Shown here: piece after piece, positions 1 to 14,512 of the stretch
How the letters are laid out: every line of letters starts with the position of its first letter
How positions within the stretch are numbered: the stretch's first letter is position 1
Source of the DNA: Coleophoma eucalyptorum
Lineage: Eukaryota > Ascomycota > Leotiomycetes > Helotiales > Dermateaceae
Assembly (NCBI GenBank): GCA_026120035.1
Contig: JALRME010000011.1
Location: forward strand, 806,001 to 870,000
Reading direction: 5' to 3'
Length of the DNA stretch: 64,000 nt
The notes under the pieces: generated by a model
Database searches by the model: none
Told to the model about the DNA's origin: nothing
The model's input: only the letters and a program-made list of their open reading frames with translations
Position numbers and translations under genes: made by a program

Positions 1-47
1 CCTCAGAATCCAAATCCTGCGCCGCAGCGCCTCAAAAATTTTCCTCA

Positions 48-761
48 TCATGAGTTGATGGTAATCCTCGTAGCCACCCAAGTGTTGTCATCTGGGTTTT
101 CTGAAGTCATCGTCCCGCCAATCGTACACACCCGATGCAAGATCCCCTGTCTCTGATCCTTTCCAATCCTCTCACCAAAGCAGATTTTTGCCGCTTGTCC
201 ATACTCGGTATTCTCGTAGTCGTCTTCTGCCTGCCAACTCACCACAAAATAGCCCGGTTGTATGGCTTGGACTCGAGCCTCGACCTCGAAAGCCATGGTC
301 GTCGCACCCTGGGCTTGTCCCGCGGGAAGTGTATCCACCTGCTTTATGAGCAGGAAAGTCGAGGTCCACTGCTTTCCCGGATCCAAGTACATGACTCCGT
401 TAAACGCATACTCCTTGCCATCCTCCAGCACCATGTCCTCCTCACATCGTGCCTTCAACGGCTTCGAGCCCGCCGGCCAATCCACCATGCGCAAATCCAT
501 CGTCCAGTAGTCGTCATCGAGATTCCCCCACTCGTCGCGGTCGCGGTATCGACGGAGCACCACCCCCTTTGCTGCTACCACCAGTTCGGTTTCCGGGACG
601 TCGTCGTAGCTCTCGGCGGCATTGTCGTCCTGCCTTGGACGGCTGCTGTTCATGGGCGGCGGCGCGGCCGCACCAGTATATTGGGTGCTGACTGCCGGCT
701 GTGGTGCATCTTGACCTTTGGGCGGCTTTCCCTTGGCCTTGGAGATTAGCTTTCGCAGCAT
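48..761 (-). CDS. hypothetical protein, 237 aa
   Basis: I do not recognise the family. The N-terminus is basic (LRKLISKAKGKPPKG), followed by a Pro/Ala/Gln-rich, probably disordered stretch to about residue 55. From about residue 56 comes a compact, mixed beta-type domain rich in Trp, Asp and Val that runs to the C-terminus. There is no signal peptide or membrane segment. The frame stays open upstream to a Met at 872, which would add 37 residues. I prefer the Met at 761 because the extension looks unlike the rest, and a 3' splice-like TTTGCAG sits just before it, so a 5' intron is also possible. Real coding is likely because the frame is long, GC-rich and has a uniform composition. The opposite-strand frame over the same bases is taken as its shadow. 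Confidence 0.6.
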   Translation of the reverse strand: MLRKLISKAKGKPPKGQDAPQPAVSTQYTGAAAPPPMNSSRPRQDDNAAESYDDVPETELVVAAKGVVLRRYRDRDEWGNLDDDYWTMDLRMVDWPAGSKPLKARCEEDMVLEDGKEYAFNGVMYLDPGKQWTSTFLLIKQVDTLPAGQAQGATTMAFEVEARVQAIQPGYFVVSWQAEDDYENTEYGQAAKICFGERIGKDQRQGILHRVCTIGGTMTSENPDDNTWVATRITINS

Positions 762-872
762 ACCTGCAAACAGGTCCCTTACGTGAGGTAGCACGAGGTA
801 AAGTATGTTGTCACGCGTAAACAAAAGTCGCGTCGTATAGTAATGAGTGTCGGTGAAACTATCATCCGGCAA

Positions 873-1879
873 GCTTGAGCTCTATGCCCCCTTCCCCATT
901 GTCTTTAATGTGACACAAATGTTTTTATGAAGGGGAAAGGTGGCAAAGATGCTATGGATGCTATGGAGAGGCGGGACGAGTTAAGAAGGTTTCACAGAAT
1001 TGTGTAACAAAAGTTGTGATCGGGAAGGGTGTACGAGACTTCAAGTCATCAACCAAGTAATGTTTTAACGCGTTTGCAATTCCGATTTCCTGTACTTTAG
1101 CACTCGAATAATTCTCTATCAGGAATTTTTAAATATTATTATGAAATGATTGGTTCAGTTTTCATTGAGTTGGATGATTTCAATGGCTTTGACCATGTAA
1201 AAAGTCCAACTTTCTTCTTTCTACCCCCCCCCCCCCTTTTCCGCAAGGTTGTTCAGTCATGCCTTAGATAACATACTCTCAACCAAGACTATTACGAGGA
1301 AAATGGCAAGTGTGACCCCGTTATTGAGAATTTAGGTATTAAATACCTTGGATAAGAGAGCAGTTTCAAGGCTGGGCTTGCGTAGCGTGTTAATGCCAGT
1401 GTGTTCATTGTTTTGACTGTAATAGGTGAGAATATCCATTTGACTCCACAAGATAATTGCTTTAAAGTTTTTTATAACGCCGATGCTATATTGGACTTTG
1501 TTAATAAACTGCAAAAAGCCTGAATAGTACAGGATTATGCTATTCGATCTAGCCTGTCCCAAGAGATTGATTAGTGGACATGACAATCCTCTAAAGCTTG
1601 ATAAGTTGAGACAATCTGGAATATTCACTACCTTCCTTACGAAGCCATAGGTGCAAGGAGATATCGGGTACTAAAGAGTTATATGGCTTTGTCACCTGAG
1701 CAGTAGGTGTGCAGCTTCACCTTCAAAGTGCACCGGTGGTAAACACAACACAATACAGCACATGGGCTACCTTCGAGCTCGCTTGCTCGCTAAACTTTCC
1801 ATCCACAACACCACACCCTCGATCTGTATCTCGAAAGACAGGAATAAGAACATCCCAGCTTCCCTAGAATTACAGAACC
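873..1879. other. intergenic, no gene seen
   Basis: About 1 kb of mostly AT-rich sequence lies between a leftward and a rightward gene. It has a 14-15 nt poly-C run near 1224-1238 and no frame that looks coding. It presumably carries the promoters of both neighbours. Confidence 0.5.
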
Positions 1880-2882
1880 ATGGCTTTCATAAAAAGAGGC
1901 AAATGCCAGGCAGATGGCAATGACATAATCACGAGCAATTACCCTGAGCCAGAAGAGAGCACAATGAGCATTGCGTACCCTTACAACCAAACATCGCACA
2001 AGGCACTCATCATCGAGAAGGGAATCCACGACCAACAATACAACGAGCCAATTTTGAGAACAAGAAGAAAAGCTGCACATTGTTCCAATAAAACACCACG
2101 CAAGCGACGGATTGGTCAGCTATCTGGCAACTTGCAATCCATCAACGCAGTCATGAATACAACCATGAGCCCATCTTCTCCACTCTCACAAACCCCCCGT
2201 CCTCGCAAAAAAGCACGGAAAGACTTTAATGCAATCAACAGCTTTAATGGTATCCCCTTCACGCAAGCAAGCCACTGGCATTCAGCAAATCAGCCAGCAT
2301 TAGCTATGGCCCGCCCAAGCAAACCTCGTGAATCCAGCCCTGACACCAAGCAAAAACAAGCTCCTCCAAAGATCCCTATCTTCATCCCAAAGGCCATGAA
2401 ACAGACTCTGCCTGGCACACAGCCACCGAGTAAGAAGCGTCCAAACAAGCAGCCCTCAGACCTCAACTGCTAATGAAGTCACAGGAGACAACTATGTAGC
2501 ATTTCTCACCGACGAGCCAACATACCTGCTCATCGAAGAAGAGCTCGACTTCCTACGCACAACCGACCTTCTGCATCCGGTGTACCACTACTACAAGCTC
2601 TACAAGTCGACCTATTGGGCTGAGACGTATGTCTCCGTCATCCTAGACGCCATGACCTTCTTCTACATCCACTGCTACCTCTTGCATGGGTCCGGGCCTA
2701 CCGCTCTGCGTGACTTCCGGCCGGCTTTTCCAAGACGGTACAAAAACCTTCGTGATGCTAAGGTTGTCGATTTCCTCTGTCAGGATTGGTATAGTTGGTC
2801 TGAGGCCAAGCCTCCTCTTGGTGCTCAGCTGTATGCCTGGCATGTCTTTGGGGCTCGGAACTGCCAGGCTTTGCAGGTTTGA
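1880..2882 (+). CDS. hypothetical protein with basic disordered N-terminus, 315 aa
   Basis: Two frames are joined by a clean intron: donor GTAAGA at 2430, branch-like CTAAT near 2470 and acceptor CACAG ending at 2484 (55 nt). Exons 1880-2429 and 2485-2882 then read as one 315-residue protein. Residues 1-180 are rich in Ser, Pro, Lys and Arg with short basic clusters (RTRRK, PRKRR, PRKKARK) that look like nuclear-localisation signals. Residues 185-315 are folded-looking, with many aromatic residues and a Leu/Glu/Asp-rich start, and contain a run of Tyr near residues 216-230. I do not recognise the family; a nuclear role is only an inference from the basic clusters. Unspliced, the N-terminal frame ends at 2473, so an annotator could take this for two genes. 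Confidence 0.6.
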
Positions 2883-3249
2883 AAAGATGCGGGAGAGGAG
2901 ATGGGAGAGAGAATGGTAAGAGGGGTGAGATACGAAGGATACCCTAGAATAACAGACTCGCAGCATTGAATTGTCAGAGGTTTTGTCTGTATTTTGTTTT
3001 TAGAGTCAAGCGAGATAAGTGTGGAAATTGAAACAACCTTAAAAATAACCTTCCTGTTGAAGTCACGGAACAGTATAAGATCAGGTAATAAAATATGCAG
3101 GTCACAGAAAAGAGTCCACGGGGAAGCATACAAGATCAGTAGATACAAGATTCTGATTGAATTTTGAGCGTTCGAATGATGACGCTGAGATAAAAATAAT
3201 ATTTACAAGAAAGATTCTCCCCGCACATGAACATGAGACAATTCGCTGT
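2883..3249. other. intergenic between convergent genes
   Basis: A short AT-rich spacer holds the 3' ends of the basic-protein gene and of the xylanase gene. I see no coding frame or repeat. Confidence 0.5.
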
Positions 3250-4928
<1,679 letters not shown>

Positions 4929-5014
4929 TTATAGCACACAGAGCTGAACGAGAGACGAAATAAAGATAAAGTTCGGACGGAAAAGTTCGAGGTTGAAAGG
5001 AAATGGAGAGACTC

Positions 5015-5023
5015 CATATATAG
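5015..5023 (-). promoter_or_regulatory. TATA-like box of the xylanase gene
   Basis: The minus strand reads CTATATATG about 100 bp before the xylanase start codon, the only strong TATA-like match in the proximal promoter. Confidence 0.45.
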
Positions 5024-7492
5024 CTTGGCGTCTGGAGAAACTATTCTCAACTGTAATTTGGAGATTGTTTTAGATCGACGATACTTGAAACAAGGGGTGT
5101 AGAATGTTCGGATGAATGTCATTCTCACCATTCTCACCCCACGTCATGAAATCTATGTATACCGGCATGATCTCATCCCAATTTCGCTGGGGGAAAGGGG
5201 AATTTTCAGGAAATAGGGTAAATATGCGATTCAATGCCACGATCCACGTATGGCCATATATCTTTATAATAAGGTATGAGACAGAGTGCTGGACAACGTG
5301 TGAAGGGAACATGACCAGCTTAGACGAAAGAAGTTTGCCGATGTTGTTCCAGATATATTAGCGATCTCGTTTATCTACAGAAGGGGAAACGTGTGGGTAT
5401 GGGCAAATGCTGCTTAATCAAGCAGTTCCCGCGAACCGCCAGCCAGAACTGGACATAAGTCCGTCCAGAATTGATTGTGGCACTGTAGGCGCTGTACTTC
5501 TCATAGAGCATCAGACTGTCGCAGGTCCAATTTGTCATGTCGAAGCAGGTGAGAAAGGTGGAGCCAGGACCCGGGCACCGCCTTTCAAGCAGCTTCGGAA
5601 TTCCTGTTCATCGAACCATATTCTTGCCGCCAGCAACATTGGCAAAGCTGACCGCGTTCAACTAACACCGGAGGATCATAATTGTTCAACGTGACCGCGG
5701 TTAGATTGGGCGGAGCTGGAGCAGTACATGATGCGCGGACCTCGGAACTCGTTGGCGATGCGGTAGCAATAGTTTATGGTTCGCACTTGTCAACGCCTAG
5801 CAGGTGAATGGAGATTGTCAATTGCCTTGGTAATGAGGTGCGATGGAATAAGCAAAAAATCTTATAGATCAAACGATGGTCTCGTGGTCAACATGGCGAG
5901 ATCTATCTGCTTGTGCATAGAGTGTTTTCTCGCAAAGCATGGGTGGATATAGCCACAAGTAAAAGAGCTTCACGGTTAAAAGGAGAGTTCAATCTCCAAC
6001 ATTCGCGTGAGGAAAATACCAGCATCACCTCAGGGGCAACCCTGAGAACACAACGCCCACAATGTATTGTATCGGGCATCGACTTCAAGCCATCCATCAG
6101 TAGCTTGCGAGAGCTGTAATACTTCAGCAATGGTGCTTCTGTGCATAACTCTGGTGACGGGTGACTCTATACAACAGTGTTTGATATTGCTGAAATTCGT
6201 AGTGGCTTGAAACCCTCAGTGGCCTCCTCTCACCAGCCTGTTACCCGAGTCTTCTGGTATGAACCGGGGCGATATAATAACGATATCAAGCTGGAGGCCG
6301 TGATCGAGCGTGGAAATATCATGGCCGCTGGCTTGCGAAATGCGTATGCACACTTTTCATGATGCCTTCATGCAGGGCGAAGCTATAAAGCACTGAGGTG
6401 CCGCGCCTGCGCAAGCACAACAAGTTTGCTCCGCCATTCGGGGTTGACAGGTCGAGTTTGTGAGTGATGGCGATAGTGATATGGAGTCGTAGCACTGGGG
6501 TCCATGATGAGGAGAACATGAAATATGCTTTGCCTGACCAGGGGGATCTGATCATCTGACCAGCCACCAGAGCTGGGGAGCCTCGATGACTAAGCATTCC
6601 AGCTGCCCCGCCCCCTCAATTGAGCTGCCAAAATCCAACCGTCTTCCCACCCGGCCGGTCCATGATCATGATCCCAGTGTAGCTCTTCTCTTACGATATG
6701 CCCTCAAGTGCTGAAGAGCAGCGAAAGGTCAACGTTGATCCCTGCTGCCGAAGATGTTCATCATTTGCTGATCGCGGCGAGACTTTTTCTTCCACCAGGG
6801 TTGTTTTGCACTCTCCATTCCACCCGTCTGGTCGCACTGCAACCGCCAGTCTAGAGTTAGAGCTTGCAACCCCGACAACAACCACCAAAACAACAACGAT
6901 GCTCGCTAAGTGGTGAGGTTGGTGTAGTTGGCAGTGAGATGGCGGCCGGTATTCGACCTTCGACCTTCGACATACACCATGCTACCACCGGAATCCGCAC
7001 CACCCCACCTTCCCGTCTGTGGTTGGTTCTAGTTCTCGTTCTTCAGCAGCAGAACACGACGCTCAAAGGGTCCGGACCGCTCAGCGTTGACGCTTGACGA
7101 TAAGCAGAGGCACCGGACCCGCTGGCTCAAGCGATATCTTTATTGATTTTAGTGTGGCACCTCACTGTCACGTCGTGCTTTCCCTCATAAATCGCTCACC
7201 GGTTGTGTGGATGAAAGAATTTTTATTTCCATTCCATTTTTGGTCGTCTGTTGTAGTGCGGATTCCTGCTGCGACGTTGGGGGTCAATCGCTGAGTATGA
7301 CTTGGTGATGCTGTGCTGGTGTTCGTGCGCGTGCTCTCAGAACCGTGTGGCGCAAATTGACGAAATTGATTCCCAGCACTCAACCGCCCAACCACGCGCG
7401 GGTGTTGCTCTCTGGCTTGGCGTTGCCTTCCTACTCATAAGGACGAAACCCCTCACCGTTCGTCGCGAGGCTGTTGACAACGGTGCTGCAGA
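5024..7492. other. long intergenic region with one decayed gene
   Basis: About 2.4 kb separates the xylanase and amidase genes. Apart from the minus-strand remnant at 5371-5830 listed separately, I find only short frames without recognisable content. The right half is GC-balanced and includes an (ACA)n-like tract near 6876-6900. It should contain the amidase promoter. Confidence 0.4.
5371..5830 (-). pseudogene. possible decayed gene for a small Cys-rich secreted protein
   Basis: On the minus strand the last 60-70 codons before the TAA at 5371 look like real protein: a segment with CFDMTNWTCDSLMLYEKYSA followed by a Trp-rich stretch and AVRGNC. Further upstream, other frames give protein-like pieces (for example CYRIANEFRGPRIMYC). 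They are separated by in-frame stops and at least one frame change that I could not repair with a convincing intron. I could not find a signal peptide. I read it as a remnant of a small secreted protein gene, but a multi-exon gene that I failed to splice is possible. The plus-strand frame 5407-5694 is probably its shadow. Confidence 0.25.
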
Positions 7493-9846
<2,354 letters not shown>

Positions 9847-10865
9847 GTGGAGAATGTGACCGCCCAGGATTGCCATGATACACTTCAGGCTTAAACACGC
9901 CGCAGGCAAATCGTTTATAGCGATCTAATTAAAAAAAGAGCCAACTGGCAAGTAATGGCATTACGAATTAGAATGTAGATAAAGTTGTGGATGCTCTACG
10001 TAATGAGTAATGAATAATTTATAGAAGCGGCAATGTTTCGTCTTTCTGAGTTGTACAATTGTATGTCTGATACTCGATACTCTGCTAGCCACGTAAGGTA
10101 TCAAAGAATAGCTCTCCAATTGGGGTCTACGAATTCTCAAACTTCTCAGCTCAACACCTATCTTTCCTTCAACTGGTAGAGACTTAGCTATTAAATGCTG
10201 CCGCTTTGGTCATGATTCGATATCGCATTATCTACTATTGAAACCTTTGGCGCTACAAGTTGACGCTCGTTAAAAAATAGGTCCTTTGGAACCGATACAC
10301 AACTCGTTTACTTGGTAGCTCGAAACAACACATCACGCGGCTAAACTTCCAGAAGCCCTTGGCATGGTTTTGAGAAGCCATTGTGCATTATTTTCCTCCC
10401 CATTCTTAGCAAATAGCAACGCCTGTAGCATCTGATGATCAGTTTTTTTACCCGAACGGCACCGGTGAAATTGAGGTGGCAAAAAGCGTTTGCTAATCAT
10501 AACCGTCGCTTCATTGACTCATTCGCTCACAACCTGGGCATGTAACTACTTGTGAGGCTACTAAGGCTCTTGGGAAGAGCATATTATTTTATTTTTATTT
10601 TATTTTTATTTTTATTTTTATTTTTCATTCTTTAAGTAATCAAAAATTAAGATTGAAAGTCACTTGATATCTACAGTATAGCTAGCCTTGACTTGGAAGG
10701 TTGTGCCGATGTAAGTATTTATTGGGTCGCTAAGGGAAAAATGGTTGGTATGTGGTAGAGAACCAGTATATCGTAGCATCGCGTTCTCTGGTATATGTCG
10801 GTTTTCATCACCAACCCTTCCCCCCTTCCCTCTTCCCTCCTACCGATGTTCCGACCGACACCTCT
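9847..10865. other. intergenic between convergent genes
   Basis: About 1 kb of AT-rich sequence with no plausible coding frame. It contains the pentanucleotide repeat near 10585-10625. Confidence 0.5.
10585..10625. repeat. (TTTTA)n microsatellite
   Basis: About 40 bp of imperfect TTTTA/ATTTT pentanucleotide repeats, ending in TTTTTC. Confidence 0.85.
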
Positions 10866-12211
10866 TCATGTCAGTCCAATAATAGATTCACTCCAGGTGG
10901 TGTTGCTCAAGCTGCCCTCCACCAACTTGTCCTGAGAGATCTGGAAAAACCTCGCCTCGGTGCTCCAACCCACTGCGGCAATGTCCGCCCCCGCATAATC
11001 GGCCACGGCCCAGAGATGGTTCCGTCCGGGTTGCGCTGCGAATTGAGTTGTCGTTGTTGAAGCATTGCTACCGAGGAACTCGTAGATTCCCAGGTCGTTT
11101 CCTGTGTAGTAGACGTGGATTTGGTCCATTGCCTTGGTATAGCATGTCGCTAGTCCGGATAGAGGGTTCCAGCTGGTTACAACCGCTGTCGAGACAGCTT
11201 TGGCTAGTTTTGATATTAGCAAGAGTTTGATTTCCCACCACGTGGAGGTAGTAGCTTACGAGTTGTCCATTCTCCGACAAATTCCGTCTGGTATAAGATT
11301 TGGGTCAAAGCATCAACATAGAAAACCTTGATGTTGTTGGTGGTTGAATTGACGTTGACTGCCGCAATGGATGAGGTGTTCAACCCGAACCCGCCAATCA
11401 TAGATCCTTCTCCAAAGCCTGAGGAGTTTCCCGCGAGCTCTCGCATCATTCCGGTAGTGTCTTGGAAGTATACTCTCCAGTCCTGAGCATCGTCGACGTT
11501 GATTGCGGCAATATCGGTGAAATTGTTAGGTGCAACGGTGAGGAGATCGGAAACGATCTGGTTGGTTGTCATGCTGCAAGAGGATGAGCCTGCTGCACAA
11601 GCGTGTCCGACCATTGCGATCTGGGTGGTATTGGTAAGATAGAAAAGCGTGAGCTGCGATCATTAGCTTGGGACCCCCGAACAATCATGTTGATTACTTA
11701 CGTAAACAACTCCAGTGGTATCGGTTGAGGCTGTAGCTGTGAGAGGGGAGTTCAACCTGGGAGCAATGTTTAAGGTGACGTTTCTAATTGGCCTCCAGGT
11801 GGTTCCGTCTAGACTCATTCGCATCTGAATATTGCCCGACTCTTCCTGCCAGTATGTCTGCATGTTCCATGTCGTTTTATCGTTCAGGAATAGACCCGAG
11901 CTAGCCACACTGTTCAGAGTACTGTTCTGGGTGAATCTTGCCGCTTGTTGTGTTACTGCAGCTCCTCCGAGCTGGTTCTTCTTTGAGTGACCCGGAGAAT
12001 GGTATTTCGCGTACAGACCTCCAGCAATCCCGACGCAGATGACCAAGAAGATCAGTACGGCCAACAACAGGACGGTTGTCTTTTTCCACCATGGTTTCCG
12101 TGGTGGTAGTTGCGGATACAATCCCTCCCCTTTGAGTACGACCACTGAGTCTCCATCTCGGTCTCCTTGGCTGACGTTCGCCGTCTTATAATCTGGTGGA
12201 AACGAGTCCAT
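10866..12211 (-). CDS. membrane-anchored fucose-specific lectin-like beta-propeller protein, 413 aa
   Basis: Exons 11702-12211, 11260-11653 and 10866-11203 with introns of 48 and 56 nt give 413 residues. A 44-residue Pro/Lys-rich N-terminal tail precedes one transmembrane helix at about residues 45-67 (TTVLLLAVLIFLVICVGIAG), which makes it a probable type II membrane protein. The ectodomain repeats blades with W-x-(T/S), 'IAA(V/I)NV' and YYTGNDLGIYEF-type motifs, as in fungal fucose lectins of the AAL/AFL type; those are normally soluble. Sequons (NTT, NST, NVT, NNT) are frequent. A role in sugar binding at the cell surface is inferred from the fold; the fucose-binding Arg/Glu/Trp sets cannot be checked blade by blade here. 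Confidence 0.75.
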
Positions 12212-14512
12212 TCTCTTCTCCCCAGCGCCAGTGATAGGTGTCTGGCCTGGAGTGCATATCTTCTCCTCGGGTATCCATGCCGTACCCTCGGGCTGTACGG
12301 CTATTGGATATCTCTCATCGTCCTTCTATAAGCTGATTAACGCAAGTCCTCGAAGCAACAATAGTCTGCGTACCATTTTGTTTAGCAAGTTTATGCTGGG
12401 TAAAGATCAACTTTAGCAGCACATGAAGACTCCAAAAGTTGAAAAGAATGTGGGAGGAACCGGTCAACAGTTACAATCCGAGAATGTGACAATTAAAGAG
12501 TGACTAGGTGTAGACTACTAAGGAACGACAGGTGTGAGAACTATAAGGAACCAAGCCTTAGAGCACTCTACTTGATAATTCGTGACAGCCTGGGCCCGGG
12601 ATCGCCGCGAGCCATTCTGTAGGGCATGGGTGTCTGCAATTTGAAGTGTGACGGAGCCGATACTGATGGTTTGATATGCGGCCCGTGATTATGCCTACGA
12701 TGGATGAAGCGGTTAAGCGAGCAGCGGAAACCGTTGACAGCACCAGAAAAAAAGGACCTCAAAACGGTTGGTTGCGAAGGCTATGGCTAAACACAATCAT
12801 TAGTGACATTCATAATCCTCATCATTAATAAGATGTCCATTGTCCTATTGTTTGAACCAATCTTACTTGCGAGCGCAGCAGCAGGAATTCAGACAAAGGG
12901 CAATGCCACCTTGGACATTCAGTCCATAAGCGATTATCGAGGAAGGCTTAGCGTAGGATTTCCCAGGGGCTCGCCAAAGGAAGTGGAAGCCATCTCAAAC
13001 ACAGTCCAAAGTCTAAATGATCCTTCAGATGCCACTATGTCTTCATCGGTCCAGCTGTGCACCGCACATCAAGCATTCGGATCCGGCGCACCCATGCACA
13101 AATCCTTCAAGATTACGAGGTCGTCCAAGTCGGCGGTGATACCGTTTCGAGTTGCAAACCGATGTCAAGCACCTTTGCGAGCTGCGAAAGTGGGAATCCA
13201 GCGCTGAGAGTTTAGGAGATAAAGTCAGCAATGCGGTGATTTGGAGATTAAGACGAACTGATATAGCCTTTCGGGAGTGTATTGCGCCAATCTGGTCCTA
13301 GCTCGATCCTTAAAGGAGTAGTTTAGTACTTCATCCGGGGTTGTCATCTCGATTGATGGCTGCCCAGGTTGTGAATCTCCATAGGTAACTTGGAGCTCGG
13401 CCCTTCATTCCTGGTCCCAGAAGACGCTACTTGCAACGGGAGGTAATCATCCGTCATTAGTAGTAGTGGTCCTTCGTAAAAGGTTGGCAGTTCTTGAAGA
13501 ACATGGCATTGTGCCCGGTTTATTGCCAGTTTGTTGGAAGTTGGCAGTCACGGCCTCGAAGGATCAAAAAGTAGGACAGTTTGAACCGTTCATCTTGTCA
13601 ACATGTATTCAACGTAATCTTCAAGCGCATTAATCTACTTTCATGCAACGAAAAGTTTCGGCCATAATCCTGAATATACGTTCCTTCCATGTGAGCAGCA
13701 TAGCGTATGTCAGTAATGGCATTCGAGATCACAGACGCCGCCAAGGAAGCTGTCATAATTCTTAATCAGATAGGAAAGCTACATGGTGTATGTGTATGTA
13801 GCAGCCAGCCATCCCATTCGGATGGGGTTCAACCCGCGACAAAAAGCTTACAGCAATTCTGGGATGGGACAGGGAATCGGTATGAGCCGACGATACGCCA
13901 GAATAGTCGCCCGTTGTTTCTAGAAAATATATTGAAACATTGGTAAATGGCCATTCGGTTGGGTGTGGAACGGTGCCCATACGGGTCTGAGAACAGGGGA
14001 CGCAAACCCTTTCCGGCGGTTTCACAGGGCTGAGATGTGTTTCACATTAGACCCTGGATCTACCCCGTTAATTGAGTCACATTGCGTAATTTGTGCCTCT
14101 GCAAAATTTACGAGCTGAACAGCGAACTCCAGTGTCAGATGATGAAGGATGATTTTTGCTGGCATTAATAAGCATTTTCTCAGTCTTCCAGCTCTCGGGA
14201 AATTTTTCGAGTCATATGAAACCTCCAGAATTGGCCAAAATGCTCAAATTGAGAATATGATTAGATTGTGCACTCTAGCGTAAAAAGAAAAGAAAACAAA
14301 AAATCTAAAAACTGAGACCATTGAAGCGCTTTTACAGCTCTTTATAAACTACCAAAGATAACAATATTTTTCTGCTATAAACTCGTCTAACCATTCGGGC
14401 CGAGGAAATAGACCAAATAATAATATAGTATTTATTTACAATTTTCAAGCCAAGATCTTATTACCGCTCATTAAAAACCCCAACCCCCAACTTCCACGTT
14501 TCAGCCAGCACC
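12212..14512. other. long intergenic region, one doubtful small frame
   Basis: About 2.3 kb follows the 5' end of the lectin-like gene. The only frame of note is 12833-13207 (+), 124 aa, which starts with a hydrophobic signal-like stretch (MSIVLLFEPILLASAAA) but then has no recognisable domain and no homolog I can name. Minus-strand frames over the same bases are equally long, so I do not call a gene. The last 500 bp are AT-rich laccase 3' flank. Confidence 0.35.

Noticed and set aside
135..749. 204-codon plus-strand frame over the first gene
   Set aside because: It lies antisense to the minus-strand frame with better protein character; His/Leu/Arg-rich text typical of a shadow.
12833..13207. 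124-codon frame with a signal-like start
   Set aside because: No domain, no Cys pattern, equally long antisense frames; not enough to call a gene.
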